Origin: Nevskia soli DSM 19509
GTDB lineage: Bacteria; Pseudomonadota; Gammaproteobacteria; Nevskiales; Nevskiaceae
DNA length: 64,000 nucleotides
Direction: 5' to 3'
NCBI RefSeq assembly: GCF_000711955.1
Contig: NZ_JONR01000006.1
Location: forward strand, 212,148-276,147
In this document: positions 25,722-33,275 of the stretch, piece by piece
Numbering within the stretch: the first letter of the stretch is position 1
Layout: the number at the start of each line of letters is the position of its first letter
Translations under genes and position numbers: made by a program
The notes under the pieces: generated by a model
Databases searched by the model: none
What the model was told of the DNA's origin: nothing
The model's input: the letters and a program-made list of their open reading frames with translations, nothing else

Positions 25722-25817
25722 GGCAGCCTTCCCTACGCCGGCATCATCCGGATCAGGTTCCAAGGGACTCTCTCAGCCATGCCCACAACGGGCACGGCAC
25801 CCCCGGCTGTATGGGGG
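25722..25817 (-). ncRNA. TPP riboswitch (THI element) upstream of thiC
   Basis: On the minus strand the conserved parts appear in order: GGGGGTGCC, GGCTGAGAGA, CCCTTGGAACCTGATC, GGATGATGCCGGCGTAGGGAA. These are the pyrophosphate- and pyrimidine-sensing arms of the TPP aptamer. It ends about 50 bases before the thiC ATG, so it could act by hiding the ribosome site; no clear U-tract terminator is seen between them. Confidence 0.95.
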
Positions 25818-25886
25818 ACACGATAGGGCAAGACGGGGGGTTGGGCAAGAAAAGCGTGTTGCCCGGAGGTTGGCGCTGGCCCCTCC

Positions 25887-25966
25887 CTCGATACAAATCG
25901 CTTCGCGATTCACTCGGGACATCCGGAAAAACACACCCGCTTCGCGGGCACTCGGGGCGAACGGAG
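25887..25966. repeat. Family C repeat, copy 2, with a second half-unit
   Basis: CTCGATACAAATCGCTTCGCG/ATTCACTCGGGACATCCGG is followed by CCGCTTCGCGGGCACTCGGGG and CGAACGGAG. The downstream part is shared with the copy at 23570, including the later GTGGTGC/TTGGTGC and GGAAAGCGG, so it is a composite unit. Confidence 0.8.
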
Positions 25967-26028
25967 ATTGGTGCAAGGCGCGGGAAAGCGGCGGAGACGG
26001 CTGATGACCGCACCTGCACCGACCTGCG

Positions 26029-26064
26029 CCCCTCACCCCTGCCCCTCTCCCGCAGGGAGAGGGG
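26029..26064. repeat. Family A hairpin repeat, copy 6
   Basis: CCCCTCACCCCTGCC leads to the stem CCCTCTCCC/GGGAGAGGG with loop GCA. It follows the family C unit, so the 318 bases between the riboswitch and the amt gene are mostly repeats. Confidence 0.85.
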
Positions 26065-26135
26065 AAAATCCCGGGATTTCAAGGACTGGCGCGGTTGTTG
26101 CGAGACTCGTCGCATAACAACGCAAGGGGCTGGTC

Positions 26136-27470
26136 ATGAGGCAAGGGCACGGATCGGTGCGACTGTCGGTCGCAGCGATGTTACTTCTGGCTGCGTCGCC
26201 GCTTTTCGCGGACGATGCTCCGGTGGCGCCTACGGCGCCCTTCATCACCACGGTGGACAAGATCAGCGCGGGCGATACGGCCTGGATGCTGGCTTCCACC
26301 GCGCTGGTGCTGCTGATGACCATTCCCGGCCTGGCGCTGTTCTACGCGGGCATGGTGCGCAAGAAGAACGTGCTGGCCACCGCCCTGCAAAGTTTCGCCA
26401 TCACCTGCCTGGTGACGGTGCTGTGGGTGGTGGTGGGCTACAGCCTGGCCTTCACCCCGGGCACGCCGTGGATCGGCGGCTTCGGCCGGGTGCTGCTCAA
26501 CGGCATGATCTTCGACAAGGTGCAGGGGCTGATCAGCGTCAGCCATGTGGCGACCACCATCCCCGAGTCGGTGCTGGTGATGTTCCAGATGACCTTCGCC
26601 ATCATCACCCCGGCGCTGATCACCGGCGCCTTCGCCGAGCGCATGCGCTTCGGCGCGATGATCGCCTTCATGACGCTGTGGTCGCTGCTGGTCTACTCGC
26701 CGGTGGCGCACTGGGTGTGGGAGCCGACGGGCTGGCTGGCGGCGATGGGCGACCAGGATTTCGCCGGCGGCACGGTGGTGCACATCAACGCGGGCGCGGC
26801 GGGCATCGTCTGCGCCTTCATGCTGGGCAAGCGCACCGGCTACGGCCGCGAGCCCTTCATCCCCTATAACCTGTCCTACACCCTGATCGGCGCCTCGCTG
26901 CTGTGGGTGGGCTGGTTCGGCTTCAACGCCGGCTCGGCCACGGCGGCGGACGGCCGCGCCGGCATGGCGATGCTGGTGACACAGGTGGCGACGGCCACGG
27001 CCTCGCTGACCTGGATGATGGTGGAGTGGATGCTGCGCATGCGCGTGTCCCTGCTCGGCGCCTGCTCCGGCGCGGTGGCGGGGCTGGTGGCGATCACGCC
27101 GGCTTCGGGCTTCGTCGACCTGTTCGGCGCGCTGGCCATCGGCGCGGCGGCGGGCATCGGCTGCTACTGGGGCGCCACCGGGCTGAAGAAGCTGCTCGGG
27201 GCGGACGATTCGCTCGACGTGTTCGGCATCCACGGCATCGGCGGCATGATCGGCGCCATCCTCACCGGGGTGTTTTCACGCAAGGCGATTTCCGGCGCGG
27301 ATGCGAACCTGCTGACGCAGTGCATCGGCGCCTTCGCCACGCTGGCCTACAGCGCCGGCATGTCCTTCATCATCCTGCTGGTGGTGAAGTACACCATCGG
27401 CCTGCGGGTGGAGCCGGAGCAGGAATACACCGGGCTGGATTTGTCGCAGCACGGCGAGCAGATTCCCTAG
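26136..27470 (+). CDS. amtB: Ammonium transporter (Amt/MEP/Rh family)
   Basis: A 444-residue AmtB-type channel with a cleavable signal (residues 1-25, ending LLLAASPLFADDAP) and eleven membrane helices. The pore's twin histidines are in TVVHINAGAAG and FGIHGIGGMIGA. Family segments include PGLALFYAGMVRKKNVL and ITGAFAERMRFGAMI. It conducts ammonium/ammonia into the cell under nitrogen limitation. No glnK gene lies beside it, unlike the usual glnK-amtB pair. The C-terminal tail (EQEYTGLDLSQHGEQIP) holds the conserved GlnK-interaction region. Confidence 0.95.
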   Translation: MRQGHGSVRLSVAAMLLLAASPLFADDAPVAPTAPFITTVDKISAGDTAWMLASTALVLLMTIPGLALFYAGMVRKKNVLATALQSFAITCLVTVLWVVVGYSLAFTPGTPWIGGFGRVLLNGMIFDKVQGLISVSHVATTIPESVLVMFQMTFAIITPALITGAFAERMRFGAMIAFMTLWSLLVYSPVAHWVWEPTGWLAAMGDQDFAGGTVVHINAGAAGIVCAFMLGKRTGYGREPFIPYNLSYTLIGASLLWVGWFGFNAGSATAADGRAGMAMLVTQVATATASLTWMMVEWMLRMRVSLLGACSGAVAGLVAITPASGFVDLFGALAIGAAAGIGCYWGATGLKKLLGADDSLDVFGIHGIGGMIGAILTGVFSRKAISGADANLLTQCIGAFATLAYSAGMSFIILLVVKYTIGLRVEPEQEYTGLDLSQHGEQIP

Positions 27471-27647
27471 GGCCTGTTAACCCTGTTAACGCTGATTTGA
27501 TCGCATGGAAGCCAGGTTTGCACAGAAATGAGGCGGCTGTACGGAGCGACGCGCGGCAGAGGGGCGCGCAGCGGTCCGGCTGTACCACGGTGGAGCACCT
27601 TCGCCACCGCCGTGGCGGTTCGTGAGCGGTAAAGGAGCAACACCCCC

Positions 27648-27944
27648 ATGACACAGGCAGAACGCTTCTCCCTGGCTACCCATCTGTACGTCCGCCTGCG
27701 CCGCAGCAGCGGTCGCGTGGTCGATGCGGTGTGGATGGCGCAGAACGACGAGTACGCCCACGAGATCCTGCGGCTCGCCGCCAACGATCCCGACCCCGAG
27801 ACGCAGAACCTGGTGCAGCGCTTCCAGGCGCTGCTCGGCGGACGCCCGCTGCCGGCGCGCAAGCCGGCGCCGGCACCCGCCCCGGTGCGGTCGGTGGAGA
27901 CGGCGGAGACCGCGCAGCAGCATTACATCGGGACGCTGCGGTAG
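27648..27944 (+). CDS. Hypothetical protein, 98 residues
   Basis: I do not recognise this protein. Residues 1-68 look like a small helical domain (RFSLATHLYVRLRRSSGRVV, WMAQNDEYAHEILRLAA, ETQNLVQRFQALL), followed by a Pro/Ala/Arg-rich stretch (about 69-85) and a short tail. AAGGAG lies 11 bases before the ATG, a little far but usable. Codon use is as GC-rich in third positions as the neighbours, which supports it being translated. It stands alone between amtB and a large palindrome. Confidence 0.6.
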   Translation: MTQAERFSLATHLYVRLRRSSGRVVDAVWMAQNDEYAHEILRLAANDPDPETQNLVQRFQALLGGRPLPARKPAPAPAPVRSVETAETAQQHYIGTLR

Positions 27945-27968
27945 AGGGTGGAGACGGTGCACCCTCAG

Positions 27969-28059
27969 TAGGGCGGGAGCAGCGCAGCGCGTCCCGCCTT
28001 TGCGGCGTTCATCGCGGCAGCGCGGAAGGCGGGATACGCTGCGCTGCTCCCGCCCTACA
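27969..28059. repeat. Family B palindrome (GTAGGGCGG type), copy 2
   Basis: GTAGGGCGGGAGCAGCGCAGCG at one end pairs with CGCTGCGCTGCTCCCGCCCTAC at the other over about 25 bases, around an inner spacer. It lies between the convergent hypothetical and NUDIX genes. Confidence 0.85.
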
Positions 28060-28074
28060 ATGGATTTTGAATTT

Positions 28075-28626
28075 TTATGACCTGACGGCGGCGTTCTGCA
28101 CGAACCACAGGCCGGCGTAGATGCGCGGCTCGACCCATTTGCCGCTGCGGCCCTGCTGGGCCAGCCACTCGCCGATTCCCGCCAGCGGCACCACGTGGAC
28201 GGTGATGTCCTCGCCCTCGACGCCGCCGCCGTCGTGCACGCGCTCCAGATCGTGCGCGCGGACGAGGTGCAGGATTTCCGAGGCGAGGCCGGCGCCGACC
28301 GGGCCGCTGGCCAGCAGCTCGGCGCGGGCGCCGCGGAACCCGGTTTCCTCTTCCAGTTCGCGCAGGGCCGCGGCTTCGATGCCCTCGTTCACGAAGGCCG
28401 CTTCGTCGCCGATGATGCCGGCGGGCAGCTCGATGCAGCGGGCATGCAGGGGGATGCGGTATTGCTCGACCAGCACGATTTCCTGCGCCCCGGTGACGGC
28501 GACGATGAAGGCGGCGCCGCGGGCGTTGGGACGCTCGGCGTATTCCCAGTGGCCTTCGCGGCGCAGCGCGAGGTATTTGCCTTCGTAGAGGGTTTCGATC
28601 GGCGGGGTGCCGCTGGCTTCTGACAT
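28075..28626 (-). CDS. NUDIX hydrolase, ADP-ribose pyrophosphatase-like
   Basis: A 183-residue NUDIX protein. The NUDIX box begins GIIGDE and continues through AALRELEEETGF (GX5EX7REUXEEXGU with a few inserted residues). The N-terminal strands IETLYEGKYLALRREGHWEYAE and AAFIVAVTGAQEIVLVEQYRIP are typical of the ADP-ribose pyrophosphatase (NudF-like) group, which turns ADP-ribose into AMP and ribose phosphate. The ATG at 28626 gives the usual start; an in-frame ATG at 28671 would lie inside the neighbouring gene's end. It follows the PhyH gene with only 45 bases between. Confidence 0.88.
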   Translation of the reverse strand: MSEASGTPPIETLYEGKYLALRREGHWEYAERPNARGAAFIVAVTGAQEIVLVEQYRIPLHARCIELPAGIIGDEAAFVNEGIEAAALRELEEETGFRGARAELLASGPVGAGLASEILHLVRAHDLERVHDGGGVEGEDITVHVVPLAGIGEWLAQQGRSGKWVEPRIYAGLWFVQNAAVRS

Positions 28627-28671
28627 GGGACGGTGGGCTGGTGAAATTCGCGGGGTCTTACCGTGCAGCAC

Positions 28672-29526
28672 TCAGGGCTTCTGCGCAAGCACGGCGTTGA
28701 CGTAATCCGGCTCCAGCGTTTTCAGCGGGTGCGAGGCGGTGACGTGGCCCATGAAGGGCGACCAGATGCCGTAGCCGAGCAGTTCCAGCAGGCGCGGCGA
28801 TAGGGTGCGCGCCACTTGCGGCGGGATGCCGAGGAAGAAGTTTTCCTGGGTGCGGGCCCAGGGCTCGCAGTACTGGTTGGAGAAGGCCAGCCGCGGGGCG
28901 CTGCTGCGGTTGGCGCCGCCGCGATGCAGCAGGGTACCGAGGAAGACGACGCAGGCGCCGGCGGGCATCACCAGCGGCTGTAGCTGACTCAGCCATTGCG
29001 GATTTTCGGCGGCGTCCGTGCTGCGGCTGCCGCCGTACTGCCCGGCCACCTGGGCATCGTCCCACACATGACTGCCGGGGATGATCTCGGTGCCGCCGTT
29101 CTCGGCGGTGAAGGCATCGACGGCGACGATGGTGCTGAGGCTGATCGCCGGGCGCGGCCGCGGGATGGTGTAGAAGCCGTCGTCGTGGTGCACCGGCTGC
29201 GGCGTCTCGCCGGGGTGGATGCAGATGGCCTGGCTGGCGGTGAGCAGGTAGCCGGGCTTGAGGAACCGGTCGAGCAGGGCCAGCACGCGCGGGTCGCAGG
29301 CGATGTCCTCGAATACCTTGCCGCGCGCCACCAGGGTGTAGACGCGCTCGGTCTTGTAGCCTTCGAAGTTGTTGCGGCCGTTGTGGCTGCCGAGGAAGGG
29401 GGCGAGGCCGGCGCGCACGGCGGCGAGGGCTTCCGGGGAGAGGAAGTCGGGGATGATGGTGTAGCCCTGCTCGCGCAGGCGCGCGGCGTGGGTCTCGGTG
29501 TCGAAGCCTGGTCCGGTATCGGCCAT
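28672..29526 (-). CDS. Phytanoyl-CoA dioxygenase (PhyH) family protein
   Basis: A 284-residue Fe(II)/2-oxoglutarate dioxygenase-like protein. The iron-binding triad is visible: HxD in VHHDDGFYTI and the distal His in GTLLHRGGAN, with Arg after it for 2-oxoglutarate. The N-terminus (LREQGYTIIPDFLSPEALAAV) is typical of the PhyH family. It would hydroxylate a small molecule; which one is unknown. It appears to head a two-gene unit with the NUDIX gene. Confidence 0.87.
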   Translation of the reverse strand: MADTGPGFDTETHAARLREQGYTIIPDFLSPEALAAVRAGLAPFLGSHNGRNNFEGYKTERVYTLVARGKVFEDIACDPRVLALLDRFLKPGYLLTASQAICIHPGETPQPVHHDDGFYTIPRPRPAISLSTIVAVDAFTAENGGTEIIPGSHVWDDAQVAGQYGGSRSTDAAENPQWLSQLQPLVMPAGACVVFLGTLLHRGGANRSSAPRLAFSNQYCEPWARTQENFFLGIPPQVARTLSPRLLELLGYGIWSPFMGHVTASHPLKTLEPDYVNAVLAQKP

Positions 29527-29647
29527 TCGTCTCCTCCTGCTTTTGTACGTCTACTGCTCATCCCGTACGGTGCGGGTGAGCAACCTGATCGTAATTTTGG
29601 CGGCCAGATCCTTCGCTGCGCTCAGGATGACAGCGTGCAATGCGCGG

Positions 29648-30643
29648 CTAGCGCTCGGGTGCTTCGGCCACTCCGTGTTCGATGGTGAAGCTGGCGCGCG
29701 AGCTTTGCGCCAGCTTGGGCTTCAGCCATTGCAGCGCCTGGCTGGCGGACTGCTCGAAACCGAAGGGGGCGTTCACCACCAGCAGGCCGCAGGCGTGCAT
29801 GGTGACTTTTTCCTTGACCCGCACGATGCCGGGCGAGGCGTCCTGGTAGCGCGGCGGGGGGCGGCGGCCGGTGGTGCGGACGGGCCCGGTGCGGTAGGAA
29901 TTGGCGGGGCGCTCGGGCTTGGGGCGGTCGGTGCTGGCGAAGCGGATTTCGTCGGCTGACTCCTCGCCGTTGTCGAATTCCAGGTTGAGCACGGGCTTGC
30001 CGGTTTCGCGGGCGACGCGGCGCACGCAGCGCGAGACGAGGTGGCGGTTCTTGATGGGGTACCAGGCGGCGTAGATGCCGCCGGCGAAGCGCTCGACCGA
30101 TTTGCCGATGAGGTCGGCGATGGCATCCATCTCGTCGGTGCGCTCGAAGGGAGGGTCGATCAGCACCAGGCCGCGCTTCTCCGGCGGCGGCAGCAGGGCA
30201 TAGGCGTCGTAGCCGTCGCGCACATGGACCACGGCGCGCGGGTCGCCGCGCAGGGAGCGTTTCAGGTCCGCCGCCACTTCAGGCACTTTCTCGCAGAAGA
30301 CCATGCGATCGCCGGGGCGGGCCATGGCGCGGGCGAACTGCGGCGAGCCGGGGTAGTGATCGGGCGAACCCTGGCTGCGCGAGAGCTGCACCAGGCGCAG
30401 GTATTCGGCGACCAGTTCGGGGGCGTTGGCGGCGTCGGTCAGGCGGCCGATGCCGTCCTGCCATTCGCCGGTGCGGGTGGCGCCCTCGCTGCCGAGGTCG
30501 TAGTCGCCGGCGCCGGCATGGGTGTCGAGGAAGCACCAGGGCTTGTCCTTGCGGTTGAGCCCGGCCAGCAGGCCGACCAGCAGGACGTGCTTGAACACGT
30601 CCGCGAAATTGCCCGCATGGTAGCTGTGACGGTAATGGACCAC
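29648..30643 (-). CDS. rlmJ: 23S rRNA (adenine-2030-N6)-methyltransferase
   Basis: A 331-residue RlmJ (YhiR). The N-terminus HYRHSYHAGNFADVFKH and the catalytic LVLIDPPFERTDEM (DPPF/Y motif of N6-adenine methyltransferases) identify it, as does AAWYPIKNR. It methylates A2030 of 23S rRNA. The start codon is GTG (30641-30643). E. coli RlmJ is about 280 residues; the extra length is an insertion at about residues 232-275 that is rich in Arg/Pro (DRPKPERPANSYRTGPVRTT) and looks disordered. Confidence 0.92.
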   Translation of the reverse strand: MVHYRHSYHAGNFADVFKHVLLVGLLAGLNRKDKPWCFLDTHAGAGDYDLGSEGATRTGEWQDGIGRLTDAANAPELVAEYLRLVQLSRSQGSPDHYPGSPQFARAMARPGDRMVFCEKVPEVAADLKRSLRGDPRAVVHVRDGYDAYALLPPPEKRGLVLIDPPFERTDEMDAIADLIGKSVERFAGGIYAAWYPIKNRHLVSRCVRRVARETGKPVLNLEFDNGEESADEIRFASTDRPKPERPANSYRTGPVRTTGRRPPPRYQDASPGIVRVKEKVTMHACGLLVVNAPFGFEQSASQALQWLKPKLAQSSRASFTIEHGVAEAPER

Positions 30644-30739
30644 GGTGCTCCGACTGGTGACGACAGGGGCACATTATGCCCCGTGGGTCCCTGGGCGCCT
30701 ATTTGGAGCGGCATTAGGCGGTCTTGCAGCTGGTCCCTC

Positions 30740-30780
30740 CCTCGATACAAATCGCTTCGCGATTCACTCGGGACGAACGG
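30740..30780. repeat. Family C repeat, copy 3
   Basis: CTCGATACAAATCGCTTCGCG then ATTCACTCGGGACGAACGG, nearly identical to copy 2. It lies in the 342-base gene-free stretch 30644-30985 between divergent rlmJ and crbR; I see nothing else there apart from a possible AGGAG-containing remnant at 30836-30842. Confidence 0.85.
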
Positions 30781-30985
30781 GCCTTTTCGAAGGCCCCGGA
30801 CCAACCGCCAGGTGGCTCTTAGGCTTAGGTCGTATAGGAGATGACAGGTTAAGCGGCTAAAACAGTCGGGCGCATTCCGCGCGCACCCGAGACCGGCTTT
30901 GCGATACCCTGCGCTGCACCCACAACAAGCCGCGACGGACGAGTTCCGCAGCCGTAGCGGCGCCGCACTGGAGAGCGCGCTGTCC

Positions 30986-31693
30986 GTGAGCCTGGTATCG
31001 ACCCTGATCATCGCCGACGATCACCCGCTGTTCCGCAGCGCGCTGCGCACGGTGGTGGCGCAGCTGTTGCCGGGGGTGCAGATCGTGGAGGCGGATTCGC
31101 CCGACGCGCTGAACCTGGCGGTGCAGGAGCATCCGCGGGCGGACCTGATCCTGCTCGACCTGCGCATGCCGGGGGTGCAGGGCTTTTCCGCGCTGATCAC
31201 GCTGCGCGGGCAGTATCCGGCGATTCCGGTGGTGGTGGTGTCGGCGGTGGAGGAGCCGGCGGTGATGCGCCGCGCGCTGGATTTCGGCGCCTGCGGCTTC
31301 ATTCCCAAGTCGGCCGGGCTGGATACCATCGGCGAGGCCCTGCGCTCGGTGCTGGAGGGCGGCGTGTGGCTGCCGCCGGGCGTGACCGAGAATGCGGCGG
31401 CCGAGGAGCAGGAGGAACGCGAGCTGGCGCAGCGCATTTCCAGCCTGACGCCGCAACAGTTCCGCGTGCTGATGATGCTGGCCGATGGACGCCTGAACAA
31501 GCAGATCGGCGGCGACCTGAATGTGTCCGAGGCGACGATCAAGGCGCATGTGACGGCGATCCTGCGCAAGCTTGGCTTGTACCGGCGCACGCAGGCGGCG
31601 GTGCTGGCGCAGCGGCTGCTGCGGGCGGAGAGCGCTTCGCTGGCGGAGCTGGGGAGTGCGGCGGAAGGTGGGGCGGAGGAAGAGGCGGAGTAG
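30986..31693 (+). CDS. crbR: LuxR-type response regulator, CrbR/ErdR-like
   Basis: A 235-residue response regulator. The receiver domain has the acidic pair in LIIADDHP, the phosphate-accepting Asp58 in LILLDLRMPG and Lys in GFIPKSAG. A LuxR/GerE helix-turn-helix follows (SSLTPQQFRVLMMLADGRLN, VSEATIKAHVTAILRKLGL). The GTG at 30986 is chosen because GGAGAG precedes it by about 11 bases and the receiver starts at once; an upstream TTG at 30899 adds non-homologous residues. Its most likely partner is the symporter-like hybrid kinase at 33276-36809, as in CrbS/CrbR of Vibrio and MxtR/ErdR of Pseudomonas, which switch on acs for acetate use. Confidence 0.82.
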   Translation: MSLVSTLIIADDHPLFRSALRTVVAQLLPGVQIVEADSPDALNLAVQEHPRADLILLDLRMPGVQGFSALITLRGQYPAIPVVVVSAVEEPAVMRRALDFGACGFIPKSAGLDTIGEALRSVLEGGVWLPPGVTENAAAEEQEERELAQRISSLTPQQFRVLMMLADGRLNKQIGGDLNVSEATIKAHVTAILRKLGLYRRTQAAVLAQRLLRAESASLAELGSAAEGGAEEEAE

Positions 31694-31715
31694 CGGTGCT
31701 TCCCGGCCACAAGTT

Positions 31716-31783
31716 GTAGGGCGGGCCGTGCCCGCCGCTGCGCTCATGCCCGGGTAAAAACCGGCGGGCACGGCCCGCCCTAC
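31716..31783. repeat. Family B palindrome, copy 3
   Basis: GTAGGGCGGGCCGTGCCCGCCG pairs with CGGCGGGCACGGCCCGCCCTAC. Its right flank repeats the flank of copy 4. Confidence 0.9.
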
Positions 31784-31825
31784 TATTTGATTCGACTCAC
31801 ACCCCGGCCAATCGCTTCAGTTTTT

Positions 31826-31894
31826 GTAGGGCGGCCCGTGGCCGCCGCTGCTCTCAATCTGCGAGAAGAAGCCGGCGGCCACGGCCCGCCCTAC
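31826..31894. repeat. Family B palindrome, copy 4
   Basis: GTAGGGCGGCCCGTGGCCGCCG pairs with CGGCGGCCACGGCCCGCCCTAC. The 35 bases after it (the end of the XRE gene) are repeated in altered form after copy 3, so the two units look like a diverged tandem duplication. Confidence 0.9.
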
Positions 31895-31907
31895 TATGGG
31901 GTCGCGC

Positions 31908-32753
31908 TTACATTCCGGCCAATCGCTTCAGCAGCAACTCGCTCTCCGCATCCGCCGGAAACAGGTGCTCCACCCGCAGGCTGTCGGTGGTGAGGTCCTG
32001 CGGCGTGCCGAAGGTGCTGAGCATGGTGAACAGGTCGAGGCGCACATCGCCCAGGCGCATCTGCGCGGCCAGCACCGGGGGCGGATGCGAGACGGGCTCG
32101 GCGAGTTTCCAGCGCGCCGGGGTGTCCGGGTAGGCCAGGACTTCGTCCAGCAGCTTCGCCACCGCGGGTTCTTCCAGTGCTTCCAGCCGGGCCCGCGCCA
32201 GCAGGTGCGAGCCGACTTCCGCCATGTTGCTGATCAGCGGGCGCAGTCCCCGCGGGTGGAAGGTGAGCTTGAACATGTTGCGCGGGCCGTCGCCGCAGAC
32301 GCGTTGCCACAGCGCATCGGGATCGCCCTGCAGGGAGACCAGGCGGTCGAGGGCGCGGTTGGTCATGAGGATGTTCCAGCCGCGGTCCATCACCAGGGCG
32401 GGATAGGGCTCATGGTGGGCGAGCAGGCGCTCCAGGGCCTGGCGCACCGGGGCCATGGCCTCGCTGTCGAGCGGGCGCTGCGGGAACACCGGGGCGAAGC
32501 CGGCGGCGACCAGCAGGCGGTTGCGGTTGCGCAGGGGCAGCTCCAGCGACTCCGCCAGTTGCAGCACCATGCCGCGGCTGGGCCGCGCCCTCCCCGACTC
32601 CAGGAAACTCAGGTGGCGTTGCGAGATGCCGGCCTCCACCGCGAGATCGAGCTGGCTCAGCTTGCGGGCGCCGCGCGTCTCGCGCAGCACGTCGCCGAAG
32701 CTGAAATCGGCGGCGCGGGCGTCGCTGGCCGCGGGCGGCATGGGGGTGGACAT
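31908..32753 (-). CDS. XRE-type regulator with MmyB-like ligand-binding domain
   Basis: A 281-residue regulator. The N-terminal helix-turn-helix is at about residues 19-75 (FGDVLRETRGARKLSQLDLA, GISQRHLSFLESGRARPSR). The C-terminal 190 residues match the MmyB-like ligand-binding domain (YPALVMDRGWNILMTNRALD, MFKLTFHPRGLRPLI), a PAS-like pocket thought to sense a small hydrophobic ligand. Start at 32753 is the ATG nearest the homology. It is divergent from a DUF2834 gene with a palindrome in between, its likely operator. Confidence 0.88.
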   Translation of the reverse strand: MSTPMPPAASDARAADFSFGDVLRETRGARKLSQLDLAVEAGISQRHLSFLESGRARPSRGMVLQLAESLELPLRNRNRLLVAAGFAPVFPQRPLDSEAMAPVRQALERLLAHHEPYPALVMDRGWNILMTNRALDRLVSLQGDPDALWQRVCGDGPRNMFKLTFHPRGLRPLISNMAEVGSHLLARARLEALEEPAVAKLLDEVLAYPDTPARWKLAEPVSHPPPVLAAQMRLGDVRLDLFTMLSTFGTPQDLTTDSLRVEHLFPADAESELLLKRLAGM

Positions 32754-32787
32754 GGCCGCATTCTGGCAAGTCCGGGGGGCGGCGGCT

Positions 32788-32804
32788 ATTACCTGGCGGG
32801 TAAT
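32788..32804. promoter_or_regulatory. Palindrome between XRE regulator and DUF2834 gene
   Basis: ATTACC, five bases, GGTAAT: a perfect 6+6 dyad 34 bases before the XRE start and 67 before the DUF2834 start. It is the only clear dyad in the divergent intergenic region, so it is the likely XRE-regulator operator. Confidence 0.6.
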
Positions 32805-32871
32805 TGAGCGGTGGCCGGGCAGGCGCGAGAGTGGCGCCGCAGACCCGCACATATCCATTCAGGAGAAGCCC

Positions 32872-33198
32872 ATGACCCGCGCACTGCTGCTTACCGTGTT
32901 CACCGCTTTCAGCCTGTATTCCGCCTACGTGGTGTATGACGTGGGCTATGTCGGCATCTTTCGCAGTCACCTGAGCAATGCCGGCGGCATCCAGGTGCTG
33001 TGCGACCTGACCATTTCGCTGAGCCTGGTGTGTATCTGGCTCTTTGGCGATGCCCGGGCGCAGGGGCGCAATCCCTGGCCGTTCCTGGTGGCGACGCTGT
33101 TCCTGGGTTCGATCGGGCCGCTGCTGTACCTGGTGCTGCGGCCGCGTGCGCGGCACGCCGGTGTGTCCGGCGCGGTGGCGGCGAATTTGATTCATTGA
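32872..33198 (+). CDS. DUF2834 membrane protein
   Basis: A 108-residue protein with three hydrophobic helices (about residues 3-24, 42-60 and 70-92). The segments SNAGGIQVLCDLTISLSLV, WLFGDARAQGRNPWPF and LGSIGPLLYLVLRP fit the DUF2834 family, which has no known function. AGGAG lies 7 bases before the ATG. It is divergent from an XRE regulator, which probably controls it, and ends at a family A repeat. Confidence 0.85.
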   Translation: MTRALLLTVFTAFSLYSAYVVYDVGYVGIFRSHLSNAGGIQVLCDLTISLSLVCIWLFGDARAQGRNPWPFLVATLFLGSIGPLLYLVLRPRARHAGVSGAVAANLIH

Positions 33199-33221
33199 AG
33201 CGGGATGACAGGTTGAGAGAG

Positions 33222-33266
33222 CCCCCCTCACCCCTGCCCTCTCCCCATGTACATGGGGAGAGGGGG
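33222..33266. repeat. Family A hairpin repeat, copy 7
   Basis: CCCCCTCACCCCTG leads to the stem CCCTCTCCCCATGT/ACATGGGGAGAGGG. It lies between the convergent DUF2834 and crbS genes, so it may terminate both. Confidence 0.88.
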
Positions 33267-33275
33267 TAGCCAGAT

